Assembly (NCBI RefSeq): GCF_002288925.2
Contig: NW_022098043.1
Span: 8,640,761-8,704,760 of the forward strand
From: Delphinapterus leucas
Lineage: Eukaryota; Chordata; Mammalia; Artiodactyla; Monodontidae
Reading direction: 5' to 3'
Length of the DNA stretch: 64,000 nt
The position numbers and the translations under genes are program-made. Below are positions 12,092 through 25,600 of this stretch, piece after piece (the stretch's first letter is position 1; each line of letters opens with the position of its first letter). The notes beneath the pieces are model-generated. The model worked only from the letters and a program-made list of their open reading frames with translations, made no database searches and was not told the origin of the DNA.

Positions 12092-15000
12092 ATATCTGTG
12101 CCCACATCCTGTCTCGGGCTGGCCGTCTCCTCCTCCATAACTAGAGACAGTTAATCCCTGAGCTGCTGCAGACCTGTGACAGACTCTCTGCAGAGCGGGG
12201 AGCAGCCCCTCAGTGGTCTGCATGTCAGCAGAGCACCCTCGGGTAGGGACGAGGCCTTCGGGTCGGGCAGGTCGAGGCATGTGGCTGAGCCAGAACCCGA
12301 AGCCTCTGGGAAGCTGGCTCCACTGTTCATTCATTCATCCTGTTTTCATGAGGCTTTGGGAATCGAGTGCTTGGCAGACAGACTGCAGGACAGACGTGCA
12401 CTAAACAGATGACACAGAAATAAATGGATAATTGCAGACTGTGACGAGAACTCAGGACGCAAAAGTGCAAGGTGCATTAGATCCCCCTTGTCCCCGGGGA
12501 TAAGGCGAGTGAGCTGGAAGCTCAGAGACAAGTAAGTGTGGAAGGTCACTCGGACCATGGGCAGAAATGCACGGGGCCCCTCGATGCTCCCACGGCCCAG
12601 AAATGAGTGACTACATGATGTTTGCATGGCCCTCTCGCTCCCCAGGCTGAGAGCACTTTATCTGGATGGCTCAGTCTCCTCAGCTATAAAATGAGGCTAA
12701 TTGTGGGGCCCCATTTCAGAGGCTGTGTTGAGGTAAATCAGAGAGTGCACGGGAAATCCCTCAGCACAGAGCTGCCCAGCACTTAGTACTTGCTCACTAA
12801 ACGTTTCCTACGATGATGGTGTCTGTATCCTCAGGGTCAAGCGCCTGGCCTGGCATAGTCTAGGTGCTCAGTTAAGGTTTGTGGTATGAATGAATGAATG
12901 AACGAGTGAACGAACAAGATCAAAAGCATGTGTTTCTGGAGGGTAACCTGATGCATGATGAGGCTGTGAAGGAGGCAGGGGCCAGGTCACAGGGGGCCTG
13001 AGAGTCCTGCTGGAGAGGTGACAACATCCTCAAGGCAGAGGAAGGACTAGGAGGGAGGGAGAGAGGGAGGCAGACAGTCATGGTTTTACTTTCCTGCCTG
13101 ACGTTGGTCACGTGGTCAGTACTGTCGTCATCCTCGCATTTCCAGTCCCTAAGTGAGAAAATTGAGGCTCGGAAAAATCGGGTGAGCCAGCAAGCTCATG
13201 GCAGAGCTGGGCTCAAACCCCTCTGCTCCAGATTTGCAGACTATTTCCCAGGCAGTGTTTGTTGACTGAGATGCAGCCGGTTCAGGGAGCAAGCTGCTCG
13301 TGGCCCCGTGTGTTCCTCTTGTGTGCTCTTAGCCTCCTCGATGCCGGAATTGCTGCAGAGTGAGAGAAAATAACACTTTACACACACAGTAGTTGGAGTA
13401 CTTAGTTCTTATAACCTACTCTATGAAAGGAGGTAAATACTAGTCTCCCGACTTGACAGCTAGGCAAAGTGAGGCTTAGCGCGGGATAGCGACCCAGGGT
13501 GCCCGCTGTCGCCCAACTGCTGATGAATGCAGGAGCTGGGTCTCGAACCCCAGTCTGCTGTCTCACAGCGCGGCCCTGTGCTCTGTCTGGGAGCGCGTCT
13601 GCTCTGCTGTCAGCTGCCGTTCAGTGGCGGGGGTGGGCCTCTTGTCTCCCCGCAAGGGTGAGTGGGCCCCTGTCGCCGACTGTCTGGGAAAGGGTGAGAG
13701 GCCTCCTCTGTCACAGGAGAGACCCCACCTACCTGTGCTCTCCCCAGGCACCTTCAGCGCCCCATGGGCTGCCCTGGCCCACAGCCGTGAGCAGTACTGT
13801 CTGGCTTGGGAGGCCACGTACCTGATGGAGCTTGGCAACGCCCTGGAGACCATTCTCAGTGGTCTTGCCAACATGGTGGCCCAGGAGGCCCTAAAATACA
13901 CAGTGTTGTCTGGTAAGCCTCCCCTCACCCCCACCAGCAGCATTCCCACCACTCCCAAGCCACACTGGCTCTGTACCTTTGCATGCCTGAGGCCCCCAGT
14001 GAGCCAGGCACAGTGCTGGTCTCCAAGAACACAGAGAGGCAAAGTTTATGGTCCTTATAGGGAGGAGACAGAGAAACAGCCCATCACATTATCACATAGT
14101 GTGTCAGTTAGCAATTGCTGCATAACAAACAACCCCATAACCCAGTGACTTAAAATAACAACCGTTTATCACAGTAGCTCAGAAGTGTTGAGGCTTCATT
14201 TGGCTGACCTTTGCTGGGCCTGCTTATGCATCTGTGGGTCAGCTGACTGTCCACTGATCTAGGCCAGCCTTGCCTGGGGCAACCAGGGCAACTCGGCTCT
14301 GCTCCATTTGTCTCTCCTCCCCGTCCTGGGATCGCAGGCTATCCCACACCCACAACAGAAGTGCAGTAGAGGCACAAGTCCATTTCAAGCCTCGCATCCA
14401 GTAACATCTCATTGGCCAAAGCAAGTCACATGATTGAGCCTGGAGTGGATGAGCAGGGCAGGAGCAGGGGGCATTGCAGAGTTATGAGGCCAAGTGGGAG
14501 GATACAGGGTGGAGTGACAAATTGGGGCCATCTCTGGAATCTCACACATGGCAGATACTTAAACATAAGGGATCTAGGCCATGTATCAGAAATGCGTGAG
14601 CTTCAGTTTTCTTCTGTACCACTTAGCAGTTTGACCACACATGGAAAACTTACAGATTCCAGGTTAGAGACTCTGGATGTATTCACTCAGGCATCCATTA
14701 GCCAGCCAATCACTTCCCTAGAAGGACCCCCCTCTCCGCCCCTGCCACCACGGCCTTCATCACCGATATCCCTCCTCCCCAGGCCTTGTGGCTGCCCTGA
14801 CCTGGCCAGCCTCACTCCTCAGTGTTGCCAATGTCATCGACAACCCCTGGGGTGTGTGTCTCCACCGATCAGCAGAGGTTGGCAAGCACCTGGCCCACAT
14901 TCTGCTCTCCCGGCAGCAGGTACCTGGGAATAGCTGGGGTGGGGAGCGGGGGGAGCGGGCAGGGGGCGAGGAAGCAGGGAAGCATGGGGGCTGACTTGTG

Positions 15001-18000
15001 CACAGACGTCGTACCTGAGACAAGCCCACGTGGGGGTAGCCCAGTGGCTTTGGGGGGGTGGGGGGTGGTCGTCATTGCTCCTCCAGTTCAAGTCATAAAA
15101 GCACCCTAGGGGGACTTCCCTGGCGGTCCAGTGGTTAAGACTCCATGCTTCCACTGCAGGGGCCACGGGTTCGATCCCTGGTCAGGGAACTAAGGTCCCA
15201 CAAGCAGCGCAGCGTGGCCAAAAAGATAAAAAGTGTCCTAGGATGGACCAGTAAGAATTGCAGACCGTGCATCTCTAGCAAGCAATCAGGTGAAAGCTAA
15301 CAGGCCTCTGCAGGTGTGGACAAGGCCAGCTCTTCCTTTCCCGAAGTATAGAGCCACCCTCCGAGCAGATCTCCAGTGGCCCAAATACCACGTAAAACAG
15401 TTAGGGTTCCATCCACATTCCAGACAGTCCGAGGCAGGAAAGTAGAAGTGAAGGGCCTTTCACATCCTTTGGCCGAGACTCAGCCCTGCAGCTATCCCTG
15501 GCTACAGGGCAGTTGGAGAAACTTCATTTTTGGCTGGGTAGCTGTGGGCCCAGAAAAACTCAGGAGTTCTGTTACCAAGGACAGAGGGAGAATGGGTATA
15601 GGGTGATGACTGGTAGCCTTTGCCACAGAGTTCCTGCAGAATTGGAATACTGTTTAATGGAGGGTCTTCCATGGCAGTAGATGGAGGTGGGGGGGAGGGG
15701 GGGGAGGGTGGGCACATATACCGGCCCAAAAGCAAGGGAAAGGAATGGAGTACTGAGACCAGCTGGACCTTTGGAACCATCTGCCCTCTCCCTCCACGTA
15801 GAAGTTGTACCCATATACCTCTCATGACTTTCTTTTTCAAGTTGCTTTTCCTACAAGTTCTTTTTTTTTTTTTTTTTTTTTGTGGTAAGGCGGGCGTCTC
15901 ACTGTCGTGGCCTCTCCCATTGCGGAGCACAGGCTCCGGACACGCAGGCTCAGCGGCCATGGCTCATGGGCCTAGCCGCTCCGTGGCATGTGGAATCTTC
16001 CCGGACCAGGGCACGAACCCGTGTCCCCTGCATCGGCAGGCGGACTCTCAACCACTGCACCACCAGGGAAGCCCCTCCTACAAGTTCTTGAGTCAGAAAA
16101 TTCCTCTTCGCATCTAACTTACAACCTCCTCTTACAGCATAAGGCCAATATTTCATCTCCCCACTTTCTATCTAGGAACAGAACAGTTGTGTCCCCCCCC
16201 ATGTGACTCTTTGCCTTTTTCCCCCATCACACCCGGGGTACCTCCTGCCTCCTCTCTCGGCTCCAGAAGGGCCCCGCTTCACTGCAGTCATTTGCCACAG
16301 GTAGATGGGGAAGGAGCGACGGCCACTGGGTAGTGGTTTGAGATAAAACCAGGGAATTAACCCAGCCAGATGCTGCCTGTCAACCTGGGAAGAAGCCGGT
16401 TCCTGAGCAGGTGCCCTCCTGCATAAATGAGGACCCAGACTCTCCTGATGGAGACATCAGAGCCTGGGGCCGGGAATAGCACAGGCGGGATTCATTAAGC
16501 GGGAGGCAGGTGCTGGGAAGTGTGCAAGGGCCACCATCATCGGGGCTGATGTTTTTCTAGAACTGGCTGTGCACCATGCCCCCAACACCTGTGTCCTTTC
16601 TCCCCCAGGGCCAGCGGCCTGTCACCTTGATTGGCTTCAGCCTGGGAGCCAGAGTCATCTACTTCTGTCTGCAAGAGATGGCTCAGGAGAAAGGTAAGGC
16701 TGGCCCATTGTCACAGGTGAAAACACTTCCAGAGTCCATCCCCCAGGCCAGAGGTTCTGCACTAGAGGTCACGAGTCTTGTGACCATGTTCCCAGATCTT
16801 AGAGTTTAAAACAGCTTGAAAAAGAAAAAACAGTCATTTGGAAAATTGTTTATTTCTTCCGTACGTAAATTAGAGTGGGCGTGAGACAGTCTTATAAAAA
16901 CGGCCTTTGCGTTCTGATGCGGGTTCTTGAGTGGGAGGGGAGTGGAAGAGTCCGAAATTGGGGTGTTGGCAGGGCCGCGCTCCCTCTGAAGGCTCTAGCG
17001 GAGAGCCGCGCCTCTTCCAGCTTCTGGTGGTGGCCGGCAGTCCTAGGCTTGCAGACGCCACATTCCATCCTGCCTCGTCTTCACATCACCTTCTCCTTTG
17101 TGTCATCTCTTCTCACCTAAGGACAGTGTCAGTGGCTTTAGGGCCCGCTCAAATCCAGGATGACCTCATCTCAGGATCCCTCCCTAATTACATTTGTGTG
17201 ATTTAATTACATCTGCAAAGACGCCTTTTCCAACACCTGTTACCAAGGACAGAGGGAGAATGGGTGTAGGGTGATGACTGGTAGCCTTTGCCACAGAGTT
17301 CCTGCAGAAGTGGAATACTGTTTAATGAAGGGTCTTTTCCAAGTAAGGTCTCACTCACAGGTTCTGAATGGACACATCTTTTGAGGGGGCCACCATTCAA
17401 CCCACTACAGACACCTTTGGGAGTGTGTCATGCCATCCGAACACATACTTTCAGTGTTGATGCAACGGAAAGCTTGAGGGCCCCTACCCTGGTCTCGGGT
17501 CGGTGAGGCCTCCAGGACTGAAGGCCGGTTTGGGGCAGATCTGTCACCAGGGGCTGCCATAGCAAGGGGTTAGGGGGGTGAGGTGCAGAGCTCAGGGCAC
17601 TTGGGGTGGTCTACCGTGCGTGGGACCCGGGCTAACCTCTCTCCTGGTGTAGCACAGCAGCAGCAGAGAGAATTCCTTCTCTGGATGGGGGGAAGTAGCA
17701 AAGAATTTTCAGCAGTCTTTAACGCACATTTTGCTGGTCCAAGCAAGTGACAGCCAAGCCCTAGGCCAGTGGGGTGGGCAGTCCCCGCTGCCCCTTACGC
17801 TCCTTCTGTCCACAGCGGAGGACGAGGGGAGCAGATGTTTGCCAAATGGTGATCCAGACTCTGACTTGGGGATAAAGGAGGGCATGGGCTTTGCAGGCAG
17901 CCGAGACCTGGGTCTGAGTCCTACCTCTGCTCACCTGGGGAGCCTGGGTTGGGTAAGGACTCAGCCTCCCTGGACGTCGGTCTCTCCATTTGCAACAGGA

Positions 18001-19647
18001 GGTGCTTGTCACCTCTGGGCAGTGTCAAAGGCCAGAGAGCATGGAGGTCAGGCAGCCGGCCCAGTGCTGGGTCCTGGTCAACACATCCTGTAGCGGCTTT
18101 TAGGCTGAAGTATCTCTGCTGGTGTTGGGGGTAGCTGCACTCGCCCCCTGCGCTCTAAAGCTGTTGCCGCCAGGGAGGCCCCTGGAAAGTTGTCACGCTC
18201 TGCGCTGTCATCGTTTTGCTCCTTTCCTGGTCATCCTTCCCCCAGTCCACGCAGCAGACCCATCTGCCAGGCTCCTTATCACCTGGATGACGTGGTCTGG
18301 GGGACAAAGGCGTGTCTTTGGCTCCAGTTAGCATAAATTACATGTTAACTTCAGATCATTAATACAAGCCAAGTCTCCAATTCCCCTCCTGAACGAGTTA
18401 ATTACCATTGATCATTTGGACACGGCCATTGGAATTGAGGTCGCCCTTCAGCTGCCTCCAGCAAGTGAGGCCGGAAACTGATGGGAGGGAGATGTTCCTG
18501 CCCTCCGCCTTTGGCGGGGTGGTTCTCAAAGCAGCTTCCTTCCCGCCTCTTTCCTGGCCACTGCTCCCTCCCCTGGCTCTTCATAGCCCACCACTGAGAA
18601 CTGGGGCTTTGGTATCAGGTAGACCTGGATCTGGGTCCCAGCTTCATCACTGACGAGCTGTGGCACCTTGGGCAAGTCACTTAACCTCTCTGAGCCTCAG
18701 CTTCCTCATCTGAACGTGGGACTTAGTACACTTACCTCGAAGGCTCTTCAACAGATTAAAACGAGACGATGAATGTGAAAGCACCTGCTGCAATTTGGGT
18801 TCACTCAGTAAACGCTTCTTCCTCTAATCTGAGGACGTACTGTGCACGGGGAACTATGGCGAGTGTCGTGTAGATGGAGACGCTTGTCATCTTGTGTCTA
18901 CTTTCTGGCGCACACGTTAGATGGTGAATTCCAGGTAGGCGGGATCTGCCTGTGCCCCACCATCTCTCTGGCACATGGCACATTCTGAGAGCTCGGGAAG
19001 GTGGGTGGACTTGACTTTGGGCTGACAGGCTCAAGAGCCCGGTGCAGACTCCCCACGTGCCGGGCCGTGCACTATGCAGGATCTCGGTCTCCCGGCAACC
19101 CCCTGGGAGGTTGTTACTCTCCCTGCTTCTGGGATGAGAAACTGAATGAGGCTGCGAGGGAAAGCCAGGCGGATCCTAAGAGCCAGAGCCGGGATTCGAC
19201 GCCAGGGTGTCTGGCTCCAGGGCCCTCGCTGGTAACAACTGTGCTATACTTTGCGGAGGACCCAGACCTTGAACGTGGGTGGGGCTCCTCCAGGGGATCT
19301 AGAGGGAGGGGAATTCCAGAAAGTCCGGCCAGCAGGGAAGAGGAAGGGCTCTCAGAGTGTCTGAAAACGTTGAGTCTAGTTTTTCTGCAGCCTGTGAGAG
19401 GGGACCAAGGTGGAATGTGGGAAATGGTTAGGACAGGAGCCTGGCACAGGTCTCGAATGCCGGGTTAAAGTGCTGGAACCAACTGGTTAGACGCTTGGCC
19501 TCTGAATTGTGGGACGAATGAACAGCTGAGCATAGTCCTGCAGAGGGAGGCACTGGGGGCAGGGGGTGGTCAGTGCTGGGCAGCTTGTGGTTGACCCCCC
19601 TCCCCCCGTGCACACATTCTCTTTCGCGCGCACACGCACACACACGC

Positions 19648-19691
<44 letters not shown>

Positions 19692-22600
19692 CAGCAACTC
19701 AGCCGACCCCAAGGCCCTCTCCTGAATGGATGGGAAGCTTCCCAAATAACAAGAATTGGGTAGGAATCTGAATAGAAGCGCAGCGGCCAAAAGCGCAGCT
19801 GGTTTTCTCCCCATCCGGTCACCTTCCGAAGGAGGAACGCACGGCCAGAAGACTCTGAACAAGAGTCTGTATTCTTGATCAGCCTGATAGTTTCCCCTAC
19901 TTAATAACATCCCATCCCACCCTGTGTCTGGACGGGAGGTAATAAAGGACCCTGGTAACCCTTTGCCTTGACCTTGGTCAAGAACCCTCCAAGAAGCGGT
20001 CTGCCCCTCAGCTGGCTGAGGCTTATTCCAGATGTACACAGAAGCTGCTCTCACGAGGGGGGAGCTGGGGCCCGCTTTCTCTCTGGGGCAGAAGAAGGCT
20101 CCCCGTGCCATGGGGCACAGGCACACTGTCTAACCCTGCCTGCCCTGCCGGCCTTCTCAGCTCCTCCGGGTGGACGGCAAGCCCCTGATGCCAGGCCTCA
20201 GAGCCGTTTATTTCCCCAGTTTCCCTCTTCCTTTCCGGAGATTATGTAAGGTAACTCCTGGTGGCTTATAGAAATGGGAAGTTGGAAACAAAACACACCC
20301 ACGTGCAGAGGGGAACTGAGGGGTCCTGAACCCGGAGAGCTGGGCACTTGTGCGTGGCCTCCCTGACGGCCCCCTGGGGGGCCTGGGCCCAAGGCCACCC
20401 AGACCACGAAGTAAAATGAATAAAAACATGGACGTACACACACTAATAAAAAGAGGCTCACATTCCTGCGTGTTGAGCGTGGCCCTCCTCTTCCTGTGTT
20501 CTCTTTCTCTGTCATCCCCCGTGTCCTCTTGCCAGCCATCCAGGGAGCCTCTGGCTTTCAGGGCTTTACCACTTACCACCCGGTCCCCACCCACCAACAG
20601 ACGGGGGACCAGACACAGCTGGAAGGATGGCACAGATGCAGGCCTTTGCGTCATTAGGTGACGGGGCCACACAGCTCTTCCCCACCGAGAAGATCCCAGC
20701 TCAGGTGCTGCAAATATGTGGGCTGTGGAGCCAGGGCACCTGGTTTGAATCCCACACGCACTGCTAGGTTCACCTACCCGCTCTGAACTCCAGGTGACTC
20801 GTGTGAAACACAGGGAATGATGATAGTATTGCCATCAAGGTTGTAAGGATTAAAGGCAATAGTGCATATAAATGTTGGCATATAAGAGCCTGGTAATTCT
20901 TACTGAGCATTTATATTATGCTAAAATCTGTCTTAAGCTTTATAAAAGGGAGCTGGCTTGGAACTTCCTGGCGGTCCAGTGGTTAGGACTCCACGCTTTC
21001 ACTGCCGAGCACCTGGGTTTGATCCCTGGTTGAGAACTAAGATCCCACAAGCCATGCACGGCACGGCCAGAAAAAAAAAGGGCGGGGAGCTGGCACCTAG
21101 GACTAGAGCACCACACACACATAGGTGACCTTGACCCTGGACCTTGTTGAGGGAAAAGCAGCCTCCCACCAGAGTGGGGGCCCACAGTTTAGGTTCCTTT
21201 CTGTTCCTACACCCGCCTTGCCCCCTCTTCCTAGACAACCCCCTCCCAAGTCCTGGCCTTGTGTTACTGATGGTGCACCTTCAAGTCTCCAGCTGGCTGT
21301 CTGTGGTTGTGAATGAATTATTCACCCTTTGCCCGGAGCTGCTGTTTCACGTCTAATTCATTCCAGCTCAGCTGTCTGGTCTCAGGCAGCTCTTCTTGTT
21401 TAACACCCAATTAATCAGCACACCAAGGAGACCCTCTCCTAATTGCAGGAAAGCTGTCATTATCTGAGTTAGGGGAATGTAAAAGAGGAATTACTCCAAT
21501 GCAGTTGAATCCACTAATTGTTTTCTGGGTTCCCTTGAGACCAAGTAATGAAATGTAGCAATAAATCCTAGAGTCACACAGAGTACAGAATCCTTCAGCT
21601 AGCCTACCCCCACCCCCTGCCCCCTCCTAGCTGCAGCCCATCCTTTTTTCCCCTCCCCCAAGAAAAGCTGCCTGTAGCATTAACTATCTCACAGCTTCAT
21701 TTCCTTTTTGGGCCATGTTGCAAACAGCAGGGGGTTACTGCTTAGGGGATATGCAACCATTCACAAGGTGTCCCTCACCTGGGCCTGCCCCTCCCTCAAG
21801 TTCAGTGTGGGCAGCTTCCTTACAAATGGGTGTCTAGACTACAAGCCCCTTGAGGGCAGAGATTGTGTCTGACCCACCTCTGTGCCTCCTGTACCTGGGA
21901 TAAAGCCAACAGAGAGTGGTCTGTAAGTGAATTTTCTAACATTTCTAACAATTATAAACATTCACATTGTATCAGTCAGGATAGGTGAGGTTATGTTGCA
22001 GTAACAAACATCCCCCAAATCTTGGCAGTGTAACACAGCAAAGGTTCATTTCTCACTTGTGCCATCTGTCCACTGTGGGTGGGCAGGGGGTTCTGATCTT
22101 TATAGTCACTCAGAGATCCAGGCCAATGGAGCCTCCTTCAGTAGGAGACAGAGATTGTGGTGAGTTACACACTGGCTCTTGAAACGCTTTCACCTGGAAG
22201 TAACACATCACTTTCACTCATGTTTCATTGGCCAGAGCAAGGCACGTGGACATGTCTAACATCCATGAAGGGCCAGTGAATGTATTCCCACCATGTGCTC
22301 CAGCCAGAACACCTTACTTGGATTCTGGCCCCTGTAATTAATTCTCAGCTGAAGCCTCAGGTTCTTTATCTACAAACTAGGGACTTTTCTGTCTTCCTCC
22401 ACCTTCCCTCACCGCTTGCAGGATAGACGTACACCTTGATGGAAAGCCACAGTGTGGCAGAGGATGCTTGGGTGAGAGCCCCAGCAATTGATGGTACCCA
22501 GGAGCCCAGGAGCTCGGCCAAGGGGCCCACACACAGACAGAAGCAGCAAAGATCCCCCAGCACGTTACCCACCGGAGGACCAGAGCTGGTTCCAGTCTGG

Positions 22601-25600
22601 CTGGGAGCAGGCTCCAGGCGGACAAAGCCCTGAGCTGTGTTGATGGTGATTGGCTCCAGACCGTGCCCAGGGCCCAGAGAATCAAGGGAGATGACCTGGT
22701 GAAAATGCCTTGAAAAGGTAGAGCTGCCCACAAATGGGAATGACTGTCATAGCGATAGTGTAGCAACGGATGCCGCTTACGAAGGCCCAGCTCTCTGGCT
22801 GGTTCTTGCTCACGGATTTATGTACATTCTTGTCAACCCTCACAACAACCCCGTAAGATAAGTAATCCTGCCCCGTTTTTCAGATGAGAACTGTGAGATT
22901 TAGAGAAAGGTGGAGCAGCTTGCCCTAGAGCTAAGATTCTGACACCTTTCCCTGGCTCCAGAGCTCCTATTCACATTGTTGTTTTGAGCCCTTCTGGCTG
23001 GATGTCTTCACTCAAAGCAGTGTCTCAGATCAGACCTTCCCAGCGGAGAGCTAGTCACAATCAGATTCACTCCATTAACGCACGTTCATAAAGCACCTAC
23101 TGCGTGCCAGGCAACATGCTGCGCTTTGGGGAGATGACAACAAACTAGCCGGTGCAGCCCCCGTCCTCTTGGAGCTGACAGTCCAGTCTGTTAAATAATC
23201 TGCCCTCCCTGAGACATGAGTTGGGGTCTTGCAGAATGGCTGTGGGGGTGGGCAGTGATGGATGTCAGTCATCTGAAAAGCACTTGGCATGTAGTAGGTG
23301 CTCAGTAAAGGGAGCCTTACTGTACTTGCATACCAAGTTCTAGGGTAGCCGACTGGTTGGGGCTGACACCCTTAATGTGAACCTCCTGCCCTTGGGTGGA
23401 GACATCTGTCTCTACCACTTAAAGCCCGTAAGTACTTGGCTTACGAAATAGAGTCACAAGAAGCCAGCCCCCCCAGGACACAGTCAGCTGCTCAGCAAGG
23501 CTTCCAGACCTGCTGTGCCCCTCCCACAGCCCAGGTAGGTGGTTTGGGTTTGCAGGGGTACCTCGGGGGCTGGACGCATCTGCCAAGCTTCCTCCATCAG
23601 TTAATCGGATTCTCAGAGCAGTCTTGCCACATACTCAGACGTGGGTGGTGGGAAGGACTGACTCCCAGTGGGAATCCCTTGCCTTCTGGATGAGTATTTG
23701 AATGCTTCGTGTGGCTGAGGAATCTTCTCCGTGCAGAAATAGACCCAGGTTCAACGGGAGTTTCCTGAGACCCCGCCTACCTGCTTCCACGATTGGTTCA
23801 TTCTAGTCATCGTCATCATCTCAACAGCTGACGATTATTGGGCACTTACTATGTACCAGGCACAGCTAAGCACTTTGCATGCCTTATTTTATTTAGTCCT
23901 CCCAATAATCCTGTGAGGTGTTAATTAGCCCCATTTTACAGATGAGGAAACTGAGGCTTGCTTACAGAGGGGAAGTAATTAGCTCATGCTTACAGGATTA
24001 ATAATGATGAAACTGGAATTTGAGTCCACAATGGCTGAGCCATGCCTCTTTCATGACATGTTCTCTAATTCTTACGGTAACCCAAGGTCAGGATAATTAT
24101 CTCCATTTTACAGCTAAGGCTCAGTGCGAAGCAAAGCAATGTGCCCAAGTGGGTCCATTTGGTTTTTTTGGTTGCAGGTCCTGAGAGTTCCATCAACTGC
24201 CCTTCCTTCAGCCACACCCAGAGCTCTTCTCTCCCCAAGAATGAAAAAAGGGGGTTCAGGGTGACTCCTGTCTGCTAAGGTCCAGGCATCCCTTGCCTTT
24301 ACACATGTTCTCGTGCCCTTACACTTGTTCTCGCTATCCAGAACGCTCTCCCCTCCCCTGACCCCAGGCATGGAGCCAGTTCAGACACATCCTTCAAAAT
24401 GTGGCTCACAAGTTCCCTCCTCCATACTCCGTGTGGAAGGAAGACTCAGACTCGGGAGCATTTAGGAAAGAAAAGTAGTTTTTGCAAAAAGGTGTAAACT
24501 AATTAGACTTTGGAAGGTCTGGTTTGCCAAATTACACACACGCACGCACACACGCACGCACACACGCACACAGCAGGTTCTTAAAGGAAAACACACCTCA
24601 CAATCACCAGGGTTGCCAAGTTTTCATCAGTTTGTTCTTGGTGGAAAAGCAGGCATTTCTCCTAACGTTATTCTTTCTCATGAAGCCACAGGGACACCCA
24701 GAATCTTGAGACATCAGCGTTCCAAACACTGGGGACAGGATTCTCATTGGGGAGTCAGCAACTTATGCGAAATGCTCCTTCATTTGGGAACTCGCACCGG
24801 ACAAGGTGCCCCTGTTATTCTTGCTTTATCTCAGAGGGTCAAGTGTGGGTTTGGTTTTGGTGTCGGTCGCCACAGATGGGATGCCTGTGCTGATGCCTGA
24901 CGGTGACGGTTTCGTTAACTCTGATCCTCACAACATCCTCGTGGGGCAGGCATTTGATTCATCACATTTTACAGAGAGTCTCAGACAAGGACACTGAGAC
25001 TCAGAGAGTCTAAGGGATTTGCCCAAAGTCTGAGCTGGGAGGTGGCAGAGCTGGAAGGTGGCAGAGCTGGGATTTGCGCCCAGCGCCCGGCCCCTAAATC
25101 TGGGTCATTCTTCTTCGTGCAGCCACCTCCCCGCGCCCTCCCTCACCCTTACTCAGCTGTCTGTCTCCGCACTCACTCACACCTCTGGGTCAGGCATTGT
25201 CTGTTGTACTCACCTCTGTATCACCAGCTCCTGGCCTAGGCTTGACACAAACAAGGAACCCAGTACCTGTCAGTAGTTGATGCATTAACGAGGGATGTGA
25301 AACCCATGAAGTTTGCCGTGAGCGCTGCCTGCAGAGAACGGTGCTGAGGCCTTTGGGTGATGAAGGGCTCAAGCTGCCTCATCACAGTGGACCCCACCAA
25401 CTCCGAGACCCCGGCCAGCTGATCGGTGTGTCGCCCAAGCCTCCTAGTGACCCAGGGCCGCTCCACTCTCCAACTTCCCGGCAGGCATAATCAGCCAGCA
25501 TGTTCACGGCCCGTGTAGGACTCCTGCCCACCCAGAACCAAGACAAAACGTGCACCTGCCAAACGTGATACTTTGGGGCAGGAAATGAACATAGCCAGAA

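Larger units (their letters stand above)
9565..13747 (+). other. TMCO4 intron d/e (4.18 kb)
   Basis: Contains a CATC tetranucleotide array (9754-9945), L2 minus (about 9950-10390), MIR copies at 10390-10580 (+), 10975-11185 (-), 11640-11850 (-) and 11855-12030 (-), a G34 run, a CA array (12041-12091), an L2-like stretch (about 12340-12630), a GAAT repeat near 12887-12910 and the second duplicated segment (12931-13350). Confidence 0.75.
14920..16608 (+). other. TMCO4 intron f/g (1.69 kb)
   Basis: Contains two CHR SINEs (15111-15228 + and 15861-16075 -), the 98-bp repeat copy 1 (15571-15668) and a G-rich tract (15686-15712). From 16076 to 16608 there is only single-copy sequence. Confidence 0.8.
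16694..20957 (+). other. TMCO4 intron g/h, first part
   Basis: Start of the 27.6-kb intron. It holds an inverse MLT1 fragment (17100-17412) interrupted by a 98-bp insert, MIR copies (17870-17990 +, 18590-18825 +, 19060-19245 -, 20715-20925 +) and a CA/CG array (19625-19690). Between 18300 and 18480 there is an AT-rich single-copy patch with several ATTA and TTAATTA sites. The remainder is single-copy. Confidence 0.65.

Noticed and set aside
19428..20126. 232-codon minus-strand open frame
   Set aside because: Runs through the CA/CG microsatellite, which encodes an artificial Cys-Val run; no domain on either side.
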